Assembly: GCF_000585335.1 (NCBI RefSeq)
Contig: NZ_KK073872.1
Span: 2,161,283 to 2,225,282, forward strand
Direction of reading: 5' to 3'
DNA length: 64,000 nucleotides
DNA from: Cloacibacillus evryensis DSM 19522
GTDB lineage: Bacteria; Synergistota; Synergistia; Synergistales; Synergistaceae
Positions 51,714 through 59,358 of the stretch are shown one piece after another. Under the pieces are notes generated by a model. It had not been told where the DNA came from and ran no database searches. It saw nothing but the letters and a program-made list of their open reading frames with translations. The position numbers and the translations under genes were made by a program. The number at the start of each line of letters is the position of its first letter. Positions within the stretch are counted from its first letter, which is position 1.

Positions 51714-53426
51714 TTACGCCTTATTTTTTTCCTCTTCCGCCATGATCGCGTAAATTTCCTGGCGGAGCTCCTCTTTCTTGACCTTGCCGATGTTCGTATG
51801 CGGCAGATCGTCGCGGATCTCAAGGCGTTCGGGAAGCTTGAACTTCGCGAGCTTGCCGGTGAGGAACTCGACTATCTCTTTAAGCGTGATGGTCTCTCCC
51901 GGGTTCCTCATGGAGACGAACAGGCAGGCCTTCTCGCCCAGCACGTGATCCGGCATCGGCACGAGCGCCGCGTCATGGATCTTCTCATGCTTCAGGACCA
52001 GGTTCTCCACCTCTTCGCAGCTGAACTTCTCGCCGCCGCGGTTGATGGCGTCCTTGATGCGTCCCATAATGACGAAACCCTTGCCGCTCTTGTGCATAGC
52101 GGCGAGGTCTCCCGAACGGTAGAAGCCGTCGGCCGTAAAGGCCTTTTTATTGTGGTCGGGGGCGTCATAGTAACCGCGTATCGTGTAGGGGCCGCGGAAG
52201 ATTATCTCTCCCGGGCGCTCCGTTTCGCCGCGGAAGACGGCGCTGCCGTCGTGTACGCTCTCCGCGATCAGCTCGCCGTTGTCCTTGTCGATGATCTTCC
52301 ACTCGTCCGCGGGCGATACCGGCAGGCCGATCGTGTTATAAGTGACCTCGTCGTCGTCAAAGAGGCTAGTCTGCGTAATAGTACCCTCGGACATGCCGAA
52401 CTGCGAGATGAGGCGGCAGCCCAGTTCCGGATATACGCGCGCGGCGACGACAGGCTCGATCTTGGAGCCGCCGTTGACGACGATCTTCCATGAGGAGAGG
52501 TCATACTTCGCCCTGTCTTCAAAATTCAGCATGTTGATTATCATTGCCGGAACCATCGGGATGTGGGAGATCTTTTCTTTCTCGATCAGTTTGCAGATAT
52601 CCTCGGTGCGCGGAGAGGTGCTCATGACGACCTTGCCGCCGAAGGAGAAAGCTCCCTGTATTCCCGGGGCGGCCAGTACCATGTTGTGAGCTACGGGTGC
52701 CACCGCAAGCTGCACTGTGTACATGTTATAGCCAAGCTCACGGCTCGATTCTTCCGCCACATAGCGGTAGGCGTTGTATTCGCGCGGGATGAGCTTCGGG
52801 ATTCCGGTCGTGCCGCCGGAGAGCAGGAGGATGCAGACGTCGTGCGGGTCCGGCAGATATTTTCTGAGAAGGTCGGGATCATCCTCACCCTCGGCCGGAG
52901 CGGCCAGCAGATCATTGACATAGAGGTATCCCGCGGGGATCTCCTGGCCGAGGCCGGCGATCATCTTATATTTCATTTCGGGCAGCTCAGCCGCCACCTG
53001 ATCTACTAATTCCACATAGTTATATTTATTTGCAAAACCGGGTATAATATAGCCGACCGCTTTCGCCTTTGCCGCGATCTGTGATATCTCCGTATATCTG
53101 TGCTGTGCCAGGCACATAACGGGAATGACGCCGATCTTCTGCAGTGCGAGGTAGATAAAAACAAACTCGGGTATGTTTGTCAGCTGGATGATTATGCGAT
53201 CTTCGTGCTTAAGCCCCATCTTCAGGAAGTGCAGGGCAAGGCGGTCCGAACCTTTCTTGAGTTCTCCGTAGGTAAAACGCTGTTCGCCTCCTACAAGAGC
53301 CTCGCGGTTCCAGAAACGTTCCGCAATATTATCAAAAACCTGTGAAAAATTCTCTTTCTTCCAATAGCCTTTCTCTTCGTAAGACTTTGCAAGTTCGGGT
53401 TGATAAGCGGTCCAATGTTCTAGCAT
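51714..53426 (-). CDS. AMP-forming aryl/alicyclic acid CoA ligase (EntE-like fold)
   Basis: A 570-residue adenylate-forming enzyme. P-loop-like LLLSGGTTGIPKLIPREYNAY, the motifs GGSKIEPVVAARVYPELGCRLISQFGMSEG, GFYRSGDLAAMHKSGKGFVIMGRIKDAINRGGEKFSCEEVE and the C-terminal Lys in NIGKVKKEELR. The whole N-terminal pattern is that of 2,3-dihydroxybenzoate-AMP ligases, but no NRPS or siderophore gene is near, and the operon is catabolic, so a free cyclic carboxylic acid is the likely substrate. ATG at 53426 is chosen because GGAGGGG precedes it. First enzyme gene of the cluster. Confidence 0.88.
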   Translation of the reverse strand: MLEHWTAYQPELAKSYEEKGYWKKENFSQVFDNIAERFWNREALVGGEQRFTYGELKKGSDRLALHFLKMGLKHEDRIIIQLTNIPEFVFIYLALQKIGVIPVMCLAQHRYTEISQIAAKAKAVGYIIPGFANKYNYVELVDQVAAELPEMKYKMIAGLGQEIPAGYLYVNDLLAAPAEGEDDPDLLRKYLPDPHDVCILLLSGGTTGIPKLIPREYNAYRYVAEESSRELGYNMYTVQLAVAPVAHNMVLAAPGIQGAFSFGGKVVMSTSPRTEDICKLIEKEKISHIPMVPAMIINMLNFEDRAKYDLSSWKIVVNGGSKIEPVVAARVYPELGCRLISQFGMSEGTITQTSLFDDDEVTYNTIGLPVSPADEWKIIDKDNGELIAESVHDGSAVFRGETERPGEIIFRGPYTIRGYYDAPDHNKKAFTADGFYRSGDLAAMHKSGKGFVIMGRIKDAINRGGEKFSCEEVENLVLKHEKIHDAALVPMPDHVLGEKACLFVSMRNPGETITLKEIVEFLTGKLAKFKLPERLEIRDDLPHTNIGKVKKEELRQEIYAIMAEEEKNKA

Positions 53427-53590
53427 GGTTCCCCTCCGTTCGAATAAGTACATAATGAGACGTCCTGGTTTAGTGCGATTGTGTGTGGTCTTTGCGCTCT
53501 GTGAAAAATTTCATTTGCTGAGATAACAGAAAAGAAACCGCACCGCATCCCCCCTCCTTTTATTTATTTTTAAGCATACAACATTTATGG

Positions 53591-53614
53591 AAATATCACT
53601 AATTAGTGGTATTT
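53591..53614. promoter_or_regulatory. MarR-type operator upstream of the ring-acid operon
   Basis: A 24-base palindrome centred on CACTAATTAGTG (53597-53608), perfect in the core, with only one mismatched pair in the flanks (AAATAT / GTATTT). It lies 165 bases before the ligase ATG, in the marR-ligase gap, and has the same architecture as the site at 54131-54152. Confidence 0.8.
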
Positions 53615-53650
53615 CTTGAAACAAAATCAGTAAAAGCCGTTAAGCTTTTT

Positions 53651-54070
53651 TTATCGCAGTTTCTTCAGTATAGAGACGACCTGTTCTTTCTCCGCGGTCG
53701 TCAGTTTTGAAAAAGCCTCGGCAAGGTTGGACATATGTTTTGCAAAGGTAGCGTCCATCAGTTCCTTGCCCCTCTGAGTTATCCCAATGAGATAAGAGCG
53801 CCTGTCGTGTGGATTATCGCGGCGGTAAACCAGTTCCATTTGCTCAAGGTTCCTTACCACCACCGTGATGTTGCCGCTGCTTGAGAGTACTTTGTCGATT
53901 ATCTGCTGTATCGTCTGCTCTCCTCTATTATAGAGAAGCTCTAGTACCGTAAACTGCGGCAGAGTCAGCCCCTTCTCGCGGAACAACTCATTCGATCTCC
54001 TATGCGCGTTGCGATAGGTCCTTCCAAGAGCGATGATGAGTTTGCCGTTTAACCTGTCCTTGGCGTTCAT
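53651..54070 (-). CDS. MarR-family repressor of the ring-acid operon
   Basis: A 139-residue winged-helix regulator (RSNELFREKGLTLPQFTVLELLYNRGEQTIQQIIDKVLSSSGNITVVVRNLEQMELVYRRDNPHDRRSYLIGITQRGKELMD). The DxR wing motif is present. It is the first gene, on the same strand, of the catabolic cluster. Two matching palindromes at its own promoter and before the ligase are its probable sites. In Rhodopseudomonas the MarR-type BadR controls cyclohexanecarboxylate genes in response to a CoA thioester, a useful analogy. Confidence 0.93.
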   Translation of the reverse strand: MNAKDRLNGKLIIALGRTYRNAHRRSNELFREKGLTLPQFTVLELLYNRGEQTIQQIIDKVLSSSGNITVVVRNLEQMELVYRRDNPHDRRSYLIGITQRGKELMDATFAKHMSNLAEAFSKLTTAEKEQVVSILKKLR

Positions 54071-54128
54071 CCCAAACCCCTCATCTCTATTTAATTTTCA
54101 GTGGATTGACTTATCTTTTGTTAGCAGT

Positions 54129-54157
54129 AGAATAACACTAGTTAGTGATATTGTCAA
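54129..54157 (-). promoter_or_regulatory. marR promoter with operator in the spacer
   Basis: TTGACA (54152-54157), 17-base spacer and TATTCT (54129-54134) on the minus strand. The palindrome CACTAGTTAGTG (54136-54147) with AATA/TATT-like flanks fills the spacer, so bound MarR would block RNA polymerase: autorepression. Confidence 0.82.
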
Positions 54158-54251
54158 CATAATTTTCAGATTACTTGGACTAAATTAAATATAATTTACA
54201 GGTTTTCAAGTTTATTTTTTAAAGATCTTATTCGCGAAGGAATGAACGCAG

Positions 54252-55385
54252 ATGCTAAAGAAAATAGTTTTCTTTTACGGGCCTAAATATAACTTCAGAC
54301 GCCGCCTGCCAAGGAACAAGCCGCTGACCACGATCAGCGAGCTGGCGATATACAGCGATAAGAAGATGAGGGAACATACCTTTAAGATACAGGGCAAACG
54401 CGGCGGCGACGCCGCGGAAAAACAGGAAGAACGCCTCTCCGTCCCCTGCCTTGTGGCTTATTCGGAGCAGTACGCCTCCATCAGCGAGAGCGCGCTGCAT
54501 TCTTTTTTGAGCTTCATAGACCAGTTCGAGGTGGAGTCGCTATACCTGCAGAACCCGCCGGCACACCTTGCGGCGCAGTTCAGAAATATGCACAGCCGCG
54601 TGAAGGTCATAAAGCACGAATACAAAACTTTGAACTTTGAGAGCCTCAAAAGGATAGACCGCGAATATCAGCTGGCAATCATCGGCCAGGAAGAGGTAAA
54701 ACGGAGGCTCCTCACCGCGCTATACCCGCTGGCGGCAAAAAAGCTCTCAAAACCGCTCGTTCTGCTCTTTTACGGCCCCACGGGAGTCGGCAAGTCGGAG
54801 ACCGCGAAATATATAAGCGGGGTGGTCGGACAAAAACTTTTCCGCCGGCAGTTCTCGATGTTTCACAGCAACGAGTTCGCCCCCTACCTCTTCGGCGGCC
54901 GCCACACGGGCGACTCTCTCGCGAAGGACCTGATGGAGCGGGAATCCTCCGTCATCCTCTTCGACGAGTTCGACAAGCCGAACCCGCTCTTCCACAGCGC
55001 CTTTTATCAGCTGTTCGACGAAGGGATATACGAGGACAGGAACTACCGCGCCGAAGTGAAGAACGCCGTCATCATCTGCACCTCGAACTACGCCTCAGCG
55101 GAGGAGGCGAGAGAACGGCTCGGAGCTCCGCTCTTTGCGCGCTTTGACGCCGTGATCGAATTTCGCCCGCTTTCGGATGAGGCCCTTGGCGTCATCCTGG
55201 CAAAGAGCTGCCGTGAGGAGGCGGAGCTGCTTACGGCGGAGGAAAGGGAGATAATATCCGAGGAGGAGCTTTGCGCATCCCTCCGGCCGCATGTCGCCGC
55301 CGGCGGCGACGGGGTGCGCGGCGTCAAGAGGCTGGTGCGCGAAAAGATATCAGAGGCGCTTCTGGACAGGGCGCTCCGCGGCTGA
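54252..55385 (+). CDS. Orphan AAA+ ATPase (Clp/AAA_2-like) with unknown N-terminal domain
   Basis: A 377-residue protein. Residues 1-125 have no recognised domain (AIYSDKKMREHTFKIQGKRGG..., ALHSFLSFIDQFEVESLYLQNPP). The AAA+ module follows: IIGQEEVKRRLLTAL, Walker A YGPTGVGKSETAKYI, Walker B ILFDEFDKPNPLFHSAFYQLFDEG, sensor 1 IICTSNY, an arginine-finger-like RF and a small C-terminal lid ending VREKISEALLDRALRG. It resembles the second ATPase domain of ClpA/ClpB or Torsin/ClpX types. No protease or partner gene is adjacent, and substrate is unknown. Confidence 0.8.
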   Translation: MLKKIVFFYGPKYNFRRRLPRNKPLTTISELAIYSDKKMREHTFKIQGKRGGDAAEKQEERLSVPCLVAYSEQYASISESALHSFLSFIDQFEVESLYLQNPPAHLAAQFRNMHSRVKVIKHEYKTLNFESLKRIDREYQLAIIGQEEVKRRLLTALYPLAAKKLSKPLVLLFYGPTGVGKSETAKYISGVVGQKLFRRQFSMFHSNEFAPYLFGGRHTGDSLAKDLMERESSVILFDEFDKPNPLFHSAFYQLFDEGIYEDRNYRAEVKNAVIICTSNYASAEEARERLGAPLFARFDAVIEFRPLSDEALGVILAKSCREEAELLTAEEREIISEEELCASLRPHVAAGGDGVRGVKRLVREKISEALLDRALRG

Positions 55386-55408
55386 CCGGCGCCCCCGGCA
55401 GACTGCGT

Positions 55409-56200
55409 TTACTTAAAGACGGAATCTATCAGCCTTACGTCGTCAAATACGGGAAATTCGCGGCGCGTCTGGCGCACGGTCTCTGAAAATACTTCCCCTT
55501 TGACCGTGCCCTCTTCAGGAATGGCCTCCGTGACCATCTCTCCCCAGGGGTCGATGATGCCGCTCTCCCCCACCATCGACAGATGCCTGTAAGGACCGAT
55601 CAGGTTGCATGACAGAAGGTAAGCGGAATTCTCCATCGCGCGCACCCTGTTGAGCATCTTGAAGGCCGTGGCGCGCGGGTAAGGCCAGGCGGCCGGCACG
55701 ATAAACATCTCGGCTCCCATGCCGAACGTCATCATGCGGAACAGCTCGGGGAACCTTATATCATAGCAGACGGCGAGGCCGAGTTTGCCGAACTCTGTAT
55801 CCGCCACCGCCGGCTTCGTTCCGTGCGTGAAAAAATCAGCCTCGCGCCCGTAACATGAGAACAGATGTATCTTGCGGTATTCCGCGACGTCGGTGCCCTT
55901 TCTGTCGAAGAGGATGCTGGTGTTGAACATCTTATCCCCCTCTTTATGGACGAAGCTGCCGCAGTGGATGAAGGCCCCGAGCTCCCTTGCCTTGTCAGAA
56001 AGGCGGCTCATCAGCGGCCCCTCCTTATCCTCCGCGAAGTTCCGGATCGTCCGGTAGCTGAGTATCCCGATATGCCACAACTCGGGAAGCACGATCATAT
56101 CGGAGCCGCGGCAGCCGTCGATCAGCCCGAATACGCGTTCGATAAGCTCCTCATGGGGCTCCCCCTCTTTTATTTCCAGCTGGATAAGCGATGCTTTCAT
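55409..56200 (-). CDS. Carbon-nitrogen hydrolase (omega-amidase/YafV-like)
   Basis: A 263-residue nitrilase-superfamily enzyme with the catalytic triad Glu (IVLPELWH), Lys (AEYRKIHLF) and Cys (LGLAVCYDIRFPELFR). Its compact size, DTEFGKLGLAVCYD and the VPAAWPYPRATAFKMLNRVRAMENSAYLLSCN tract are typical of omega-amidases (2-oxoglutaramate or similar damaged metabolites). It is convergent with the AAA+ gene and may be co-transcribed with butyrate kinase about 100 bases upstream. Confidence 0.88.
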   Translation of the reverse strand: MKASLIQLEIKEGEPHEELIERVFGLIDGCRGSDMIVLPELWHIGILSYRTIRNFAEDKEGPLMSRLSDKARELGAFIHCGSFVHKEGDKMFNTSILFDRKGTDVAEYRKIHLFSCYGREADFFTHGTKPAVADTEFGKLGLAVCYDIRFPELFRMMTFGMGAEMFIVPAAWPYPRATAFKMLNRVRAMENSAYLLSCNLIGPYRHLSMVGESGIIDPWGEMVTEAIPEEGTVKGEVFSETVRQTRREFPVFDDVRLIDSVFK

Positions 56201-56297
56201 CTGTGTCCCCTGTTCAAATTATATTTTCCGCTTATCCTATAATGTTTTTTCGTTCGGCGCAACATATTTTTGAGACACAGGCAGCCCGCTTCAAAAT

Positions 56298-57386
56298 TTA
56301 ACGCTGTTGTTGATCATACCGGAAGACCCGCGCCCTCTCGTCGCCCTTGAGTATTCTGTAGGCTCCGTGCGCAAGCGACTCCATCTCATTTTCTCCGGGA
56401 TAGAGCATCACCGGCGCGATAAAGCCTACCCGGCGTTTGATCTCCTCCGTAAGCATCTTCGAATGCGCGAGGCCGCCGGTGAGGATGACCGCGTCGGCCC
56501 TGCCGCAGACCGAGGCCGCAAGGTTCGCGATAAACTTCGCGATCTGCAGCGCCATCGCCTCGTAGACCAGCCTCGCCTTTTCGTCGCCTTCCTCTATCAT
56601 CCTTTCGACGCGGCGCGCGTCGCTCGTGCCGAGGTATCCGAAGAGCCCGCTGTCGCCGCGCATGACGCGCAGCTTGTCGCGCATATCGGTCTTATTTTTC
56701 ATCACCAGATATTTTATCAGTTGGATCACCTGTTGGCCGCCGGCGCGCTCCGGAGAGAATGGCCCCTCGTCGTCGCCGACGACGTCGGCGACGCGTCCCT
56801 TCTTATGCAGCGACATCGAGATGCCGCCGCCGAGATGCGCGACGATGAAGGTGCAGTCGCCGTAGGCTTTGCCCATGTCGGCGGCGGCGCGGTGAGCCGT
56901 GGCGCGCATATTGAGACAGTGAGTGACGGAAACGCGCGGCATATCGGGGATGCCGCTGATACGCGCGATCGGCTCCAGCTCGTCGGTCGAAATGCCGTCA
57001 TATATATAGGCGTGAGGGATACCGTATTTTTGCCGCAGCTCAAAGGCGATGCAGGCGGCGACGTTCGAGGCGTGCTCCTCCGCGCAAACGTTGAGCAGAT
57101 AGTCTACCATCACGTCGTTGATCTCATATCCTCCGGCGTGTATCGGCGGCAGGATGCCGCCGCGCGCGACGATGGCGTCGAAACGCCCGTACTCCTCCGC
57201 AGACTCTTTCATAAAATCGTCGGCCAATTCCTGACGCATCGGCAGTTGGTCCGACATGTAGGGGTATTTTTCAAGAAATTCTTTTGTATGTTCAAATTCC
57301 TTCTGGGTAACTTTTTTATCGTCAAAGTATACCGCCATCTTTGTAGATGTCGAACCCGTATTGAGCACCATGATCTTATATGCCAC
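56298..57386 (-). CDS. buk: Butyrate kinase
   Basis: A 362-residue ASKHA-fold kinase. N-terminal phosphate-1 MVLNTGSTSTKMAVY, central FIVAHLGGGISMSLHKKGRVADVVGDDEGPFSPERAGG and C-terminal VILTGGLAHSKMLTEEIKRR are those of Buk, converting butyryl-phosphate and ADP to butyrate and ATP (or branched-chain acids). No phosphotransbutyrylase gene is adjacent. It would serve ATP production in amino-acid or ring-acid fermentation. Confidence 0.95.
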   Translation of the reverse strand: MAYKIMVLNTGSTSTKMAVYFDDKKVTQKEFEHTKEFLEKYPYMSDQLPMRQELADDFMKESAEEYGRFDAIVARGGILPPIHAGGYEINDVMVDYLLNVCAEEHASNVAACIAFELRQKYGIPHAYIYDGISTDELEPIARISGIPDMPRVSVTHCLNMRATAHRAAADMGKAYGDCTFIVAHLGGGISMSLHKKGRVADVVGDDEGPFSPERAGGQQVIQLIKYLVMKNKTDMRDKLRVMRGDSGLFGYLGTSDARRVERMIEEGDEKARLVYEAMALQIAKFIANLAASVCGRADAVILTGGLAHSKMLTEEIKRRVGFIAPVMLYPGENEMESLAHGAYRILKGDERARVFRYDQQQR

Positions 57387-57798
57387 CGCGTTTCGCCTCC
57401 TGAAACATCATTTTCAGACTAATCTTATCTATTACATTTTATCACCTTTTTAACGAATACCACCATATAAATTAAGTCATATATCATTTTCTACCGATCA
57501 TAGATACGCTTATAACATATCATTGATAATTAAAAGAATTTTTTCAAGACATCGCCAATAAAACCATTAGCCTCAAATTATAAACAAAGTATCATTCAGT
57601 GTCCCAGCGCATGGCGCATGGCCGCGGGCCGCCGCGCAAAGCCGGTAAAATAGCTGCATTTTATATGTAAAATAGTACGGCGTCTTTCTTTTACCGTTAG
57701 TTTTTACGTTATTTAAGTTATTTGCGCCCGATTTCCACATTAACCTCGCGCAGGAGCCTTATCTTTCTCGCGGTTTTTCCATAATTTGATTATTTCTA
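57387..57798. other. AT-rich non-coding gap between buk and the type I secretion operon
   Basis: About 400 bases, clearly lower in GC than the surrounding genes, with no coding frame of note. It should contain the buk promoter on the minus strand (a TTGAAA box lies at about 57540) and control sequences for the secretion operon on the plus strand. No repeats or RNA gene recognised. Confidence 0.5.
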
Positions 57799-57827
57799 TT
57801 GACAACAAGGTCCTTTTTATTTATTAT
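57799..57827 (+). promoter_or_regulatory. Promoter of the type I secretion operon
   Basis: TTGACA (57799-57804), 17-base spacer and TATTAT (57822-57827). The start would be near 57834, just before two terminator hairpins. Confidence 0.78.
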
Positions 57828-57854
57828 ACTTTCGAGCTGCAGTCAATGCAGAAC

Positions 57855-57894
57855 GCCCACATAGCGGAGTTTCCGCCGTGTGGGCATTTATTTT
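57855..57894 (+). terminator. Leader terminator hairpin 1
   Basis: GCCCACA (57855-57861) pairs with TGTGGGC (57879-57885), with inner GCGG/CCGC, followed by ATTTATTTT. It lies about 20 bases after the predicted transcription start. Confidence 0.72.
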
Positions 57895-57902
57895 GACGGC
57901 AG

Positions 57903-57949
57903 AACGCCCACTTCGCGGAGTCACCGCGATATGGGCGTTTTTTATTTTT
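57903..57949 (+). terminator. Leader terminator hairpin 2
   Basis: AACGCCCA (57903-57910) pairs with TGGGCGTT (57932-57939), inner CGCGG/CCGCG, followed by a long T run to 57949. It is an imperfect tandem copy of hairpin 1 (shared GAACGCCCAC and GCGGAGT) and ends 20 bases before the TolC ATG. Confidence 0.85.
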
Positions 57950-57969
57950 AGGAAACGGGTGAAGAGAAA

Positions 57970-59358
57970 ATGAGAAAAATTCTTATGTTTGCGTTGATGT
58001 GCTTGTTCATTCCGGCCGCCTCGGCGGCGGACGACGGCGGGGCGGTCACGATGGGGCAGACGATACGGCGCGCGCTGGAAAGCTATCCCGAGGTACAGGG
58101 GAAACTGCACGCCTTCGGAGCGTCGCGCCACGACCTCGAAGGTTCTTACTCAGGCTACCGGCCGAAACTTGACGTTTACGCCGGCGTGGGCCGCTACAAC
58201 CTCGACGGAGACGGATACAGGTATACGCTCAACAATATGTACAATCACGACTATGACGGATTCTCCGCCGTCGCGACACAACCTGTATACGACGGCAACC
58301 TCACGAACAGCTCCGTGAAACGCTACAAATACGCTAAGAACATGCGCTACTTCGACCTGCTCTCCACAATGGAACAGGTCAGCTACACCGCCTTTCGTTC
58401 GCATCAGGACGTCGTCCGCTACCGTGAACTCACGGCGCTTGCGAAAGAGAACCTCGCCCGGCACGAAGAGGTGCTGGAAAAGGTCAGGAAACGCACGCAG
58501 GCCGGCGTGGACAGTTCGGTGAACTACGACACGGCGTACGGACGCGTCGCTCTCGCGAAGGTCAACCTCATAACGGAGGAGAGCAACCTCCACGACGCAG
58601 AGACACAGTATATGCGCATCGTCGGCGTCGCGCCGTCCGCGGAGCTCGAGGACCACATGATCGAGATAGCCCTGCCGGCGCTGCCGCAGGAGAGTCGCAA
58701 AGCGGCGCTCGCGGGAAACTATCAGCTCATCTCTTACGCTGAAAACGCGGAATCCATGCGTCACGTCGTCGGAGAGCAGGCCTCGCGTATGCGTCCGAAG
58801 GTAGACGTGCGCGCGGGGACCTACCTCAACCATGATGAGGACGGCACGGAAGGGCGCAAGGATAAAGCCTTCATCGAGCTGGTGCTCCACTGGAACCTCT
58901 ACAACGGCGGGCTCGACAAAGAGAATATCAAAAAGGCTGTCGAACAGTACAAGGAATCCGAGGAGCTTTACAACAAACTCGAACGTGACGTCGTGCAGTC
59001 TGTGCTGATCGCCTATAACGACATCAAAAACATCGAAGCGCAGATGCCGAACCTCGAGGCGCACATGAAGGCGGCGGACGTGACGCGCGCCGCCTACACC
59101 AAACAGTTCGAGGCGGGACGCCGCAGCCTCTTCGACCTGCTCGACTCGGAAAATGAATACTTCCAGGCGAAGATGAGCTACGCGAACGCCCAATATAACC
59201 TCAAAAACATGAAGGCGGAATACCTCGCGGCCACGGGAACGCTGCTGAGCCACTTTTCGATAGAGGTCCCCGCCATACCCTCGCTCTCCGAGGCGAAGAT
59301 AGACATGGACAAGGTCGTAGCGGAGCTGGCCAAGAGACAGAACGATGAGGCAAGATAA
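57970..59358 (+). CDS. TolC-family outer-membrane channel
   Basis: A 462-residue protein with a signal peptide (MRKILMFALMCLFIPAASA). Two outer-membrane-efflux repeats with long helices (SNLHDAETQYMRIVG, LNLYNGGLDKENIKKAVEQYKESEELYNKLERDVVQSVLIAYNDIKNIEAQ) and the LapE/AggA-like FEAGRRSLFDLLDSENEYFQAKMSYANAQYN. It provides the outer-membrane exit of the type I system. The ABC gene starts 14 bases before its stop. Confidence 0.93.
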   Translation: MRKILMFALMCLFIPAASAADDGGAVTMGQTIRRALESYPEVQGKLHAFGASRHDLEGSYSGYRPKLDVYAGVGRYNLDGDGYRYTLNNMYNHDYDGFSAVATQPVYDGNLTNSSVKRYKYAKNMRYFDLLSTMEQVSYTAFRSHQDVVRYRELTALAKENLARHEEVLEKVRKRTQAGVDSSVNYDTAYGRVALAKVNLITEESNLHDAETQYMRIVGVAPSAELEDHMIEIALPALPQESRKAALAGNYQLISYAENAESMRHVVGEQASRMRPKVDVRAGTYLNHDEDGTEGRKDKAFIELVLHWNLYNGGLDKENIKKAVEQYKESEELYNKLERDVVQSVLIAYNDIKNIEAQMPNLEAHMKAADVTRAAYTKQFEAGRRSLFDLLDSENEYFQAKMSYANAQYNLKNMKAEYLAATGTLLSHFSIEVPAIPSLSEAKIDMDKVVAELAKRQNDEAR

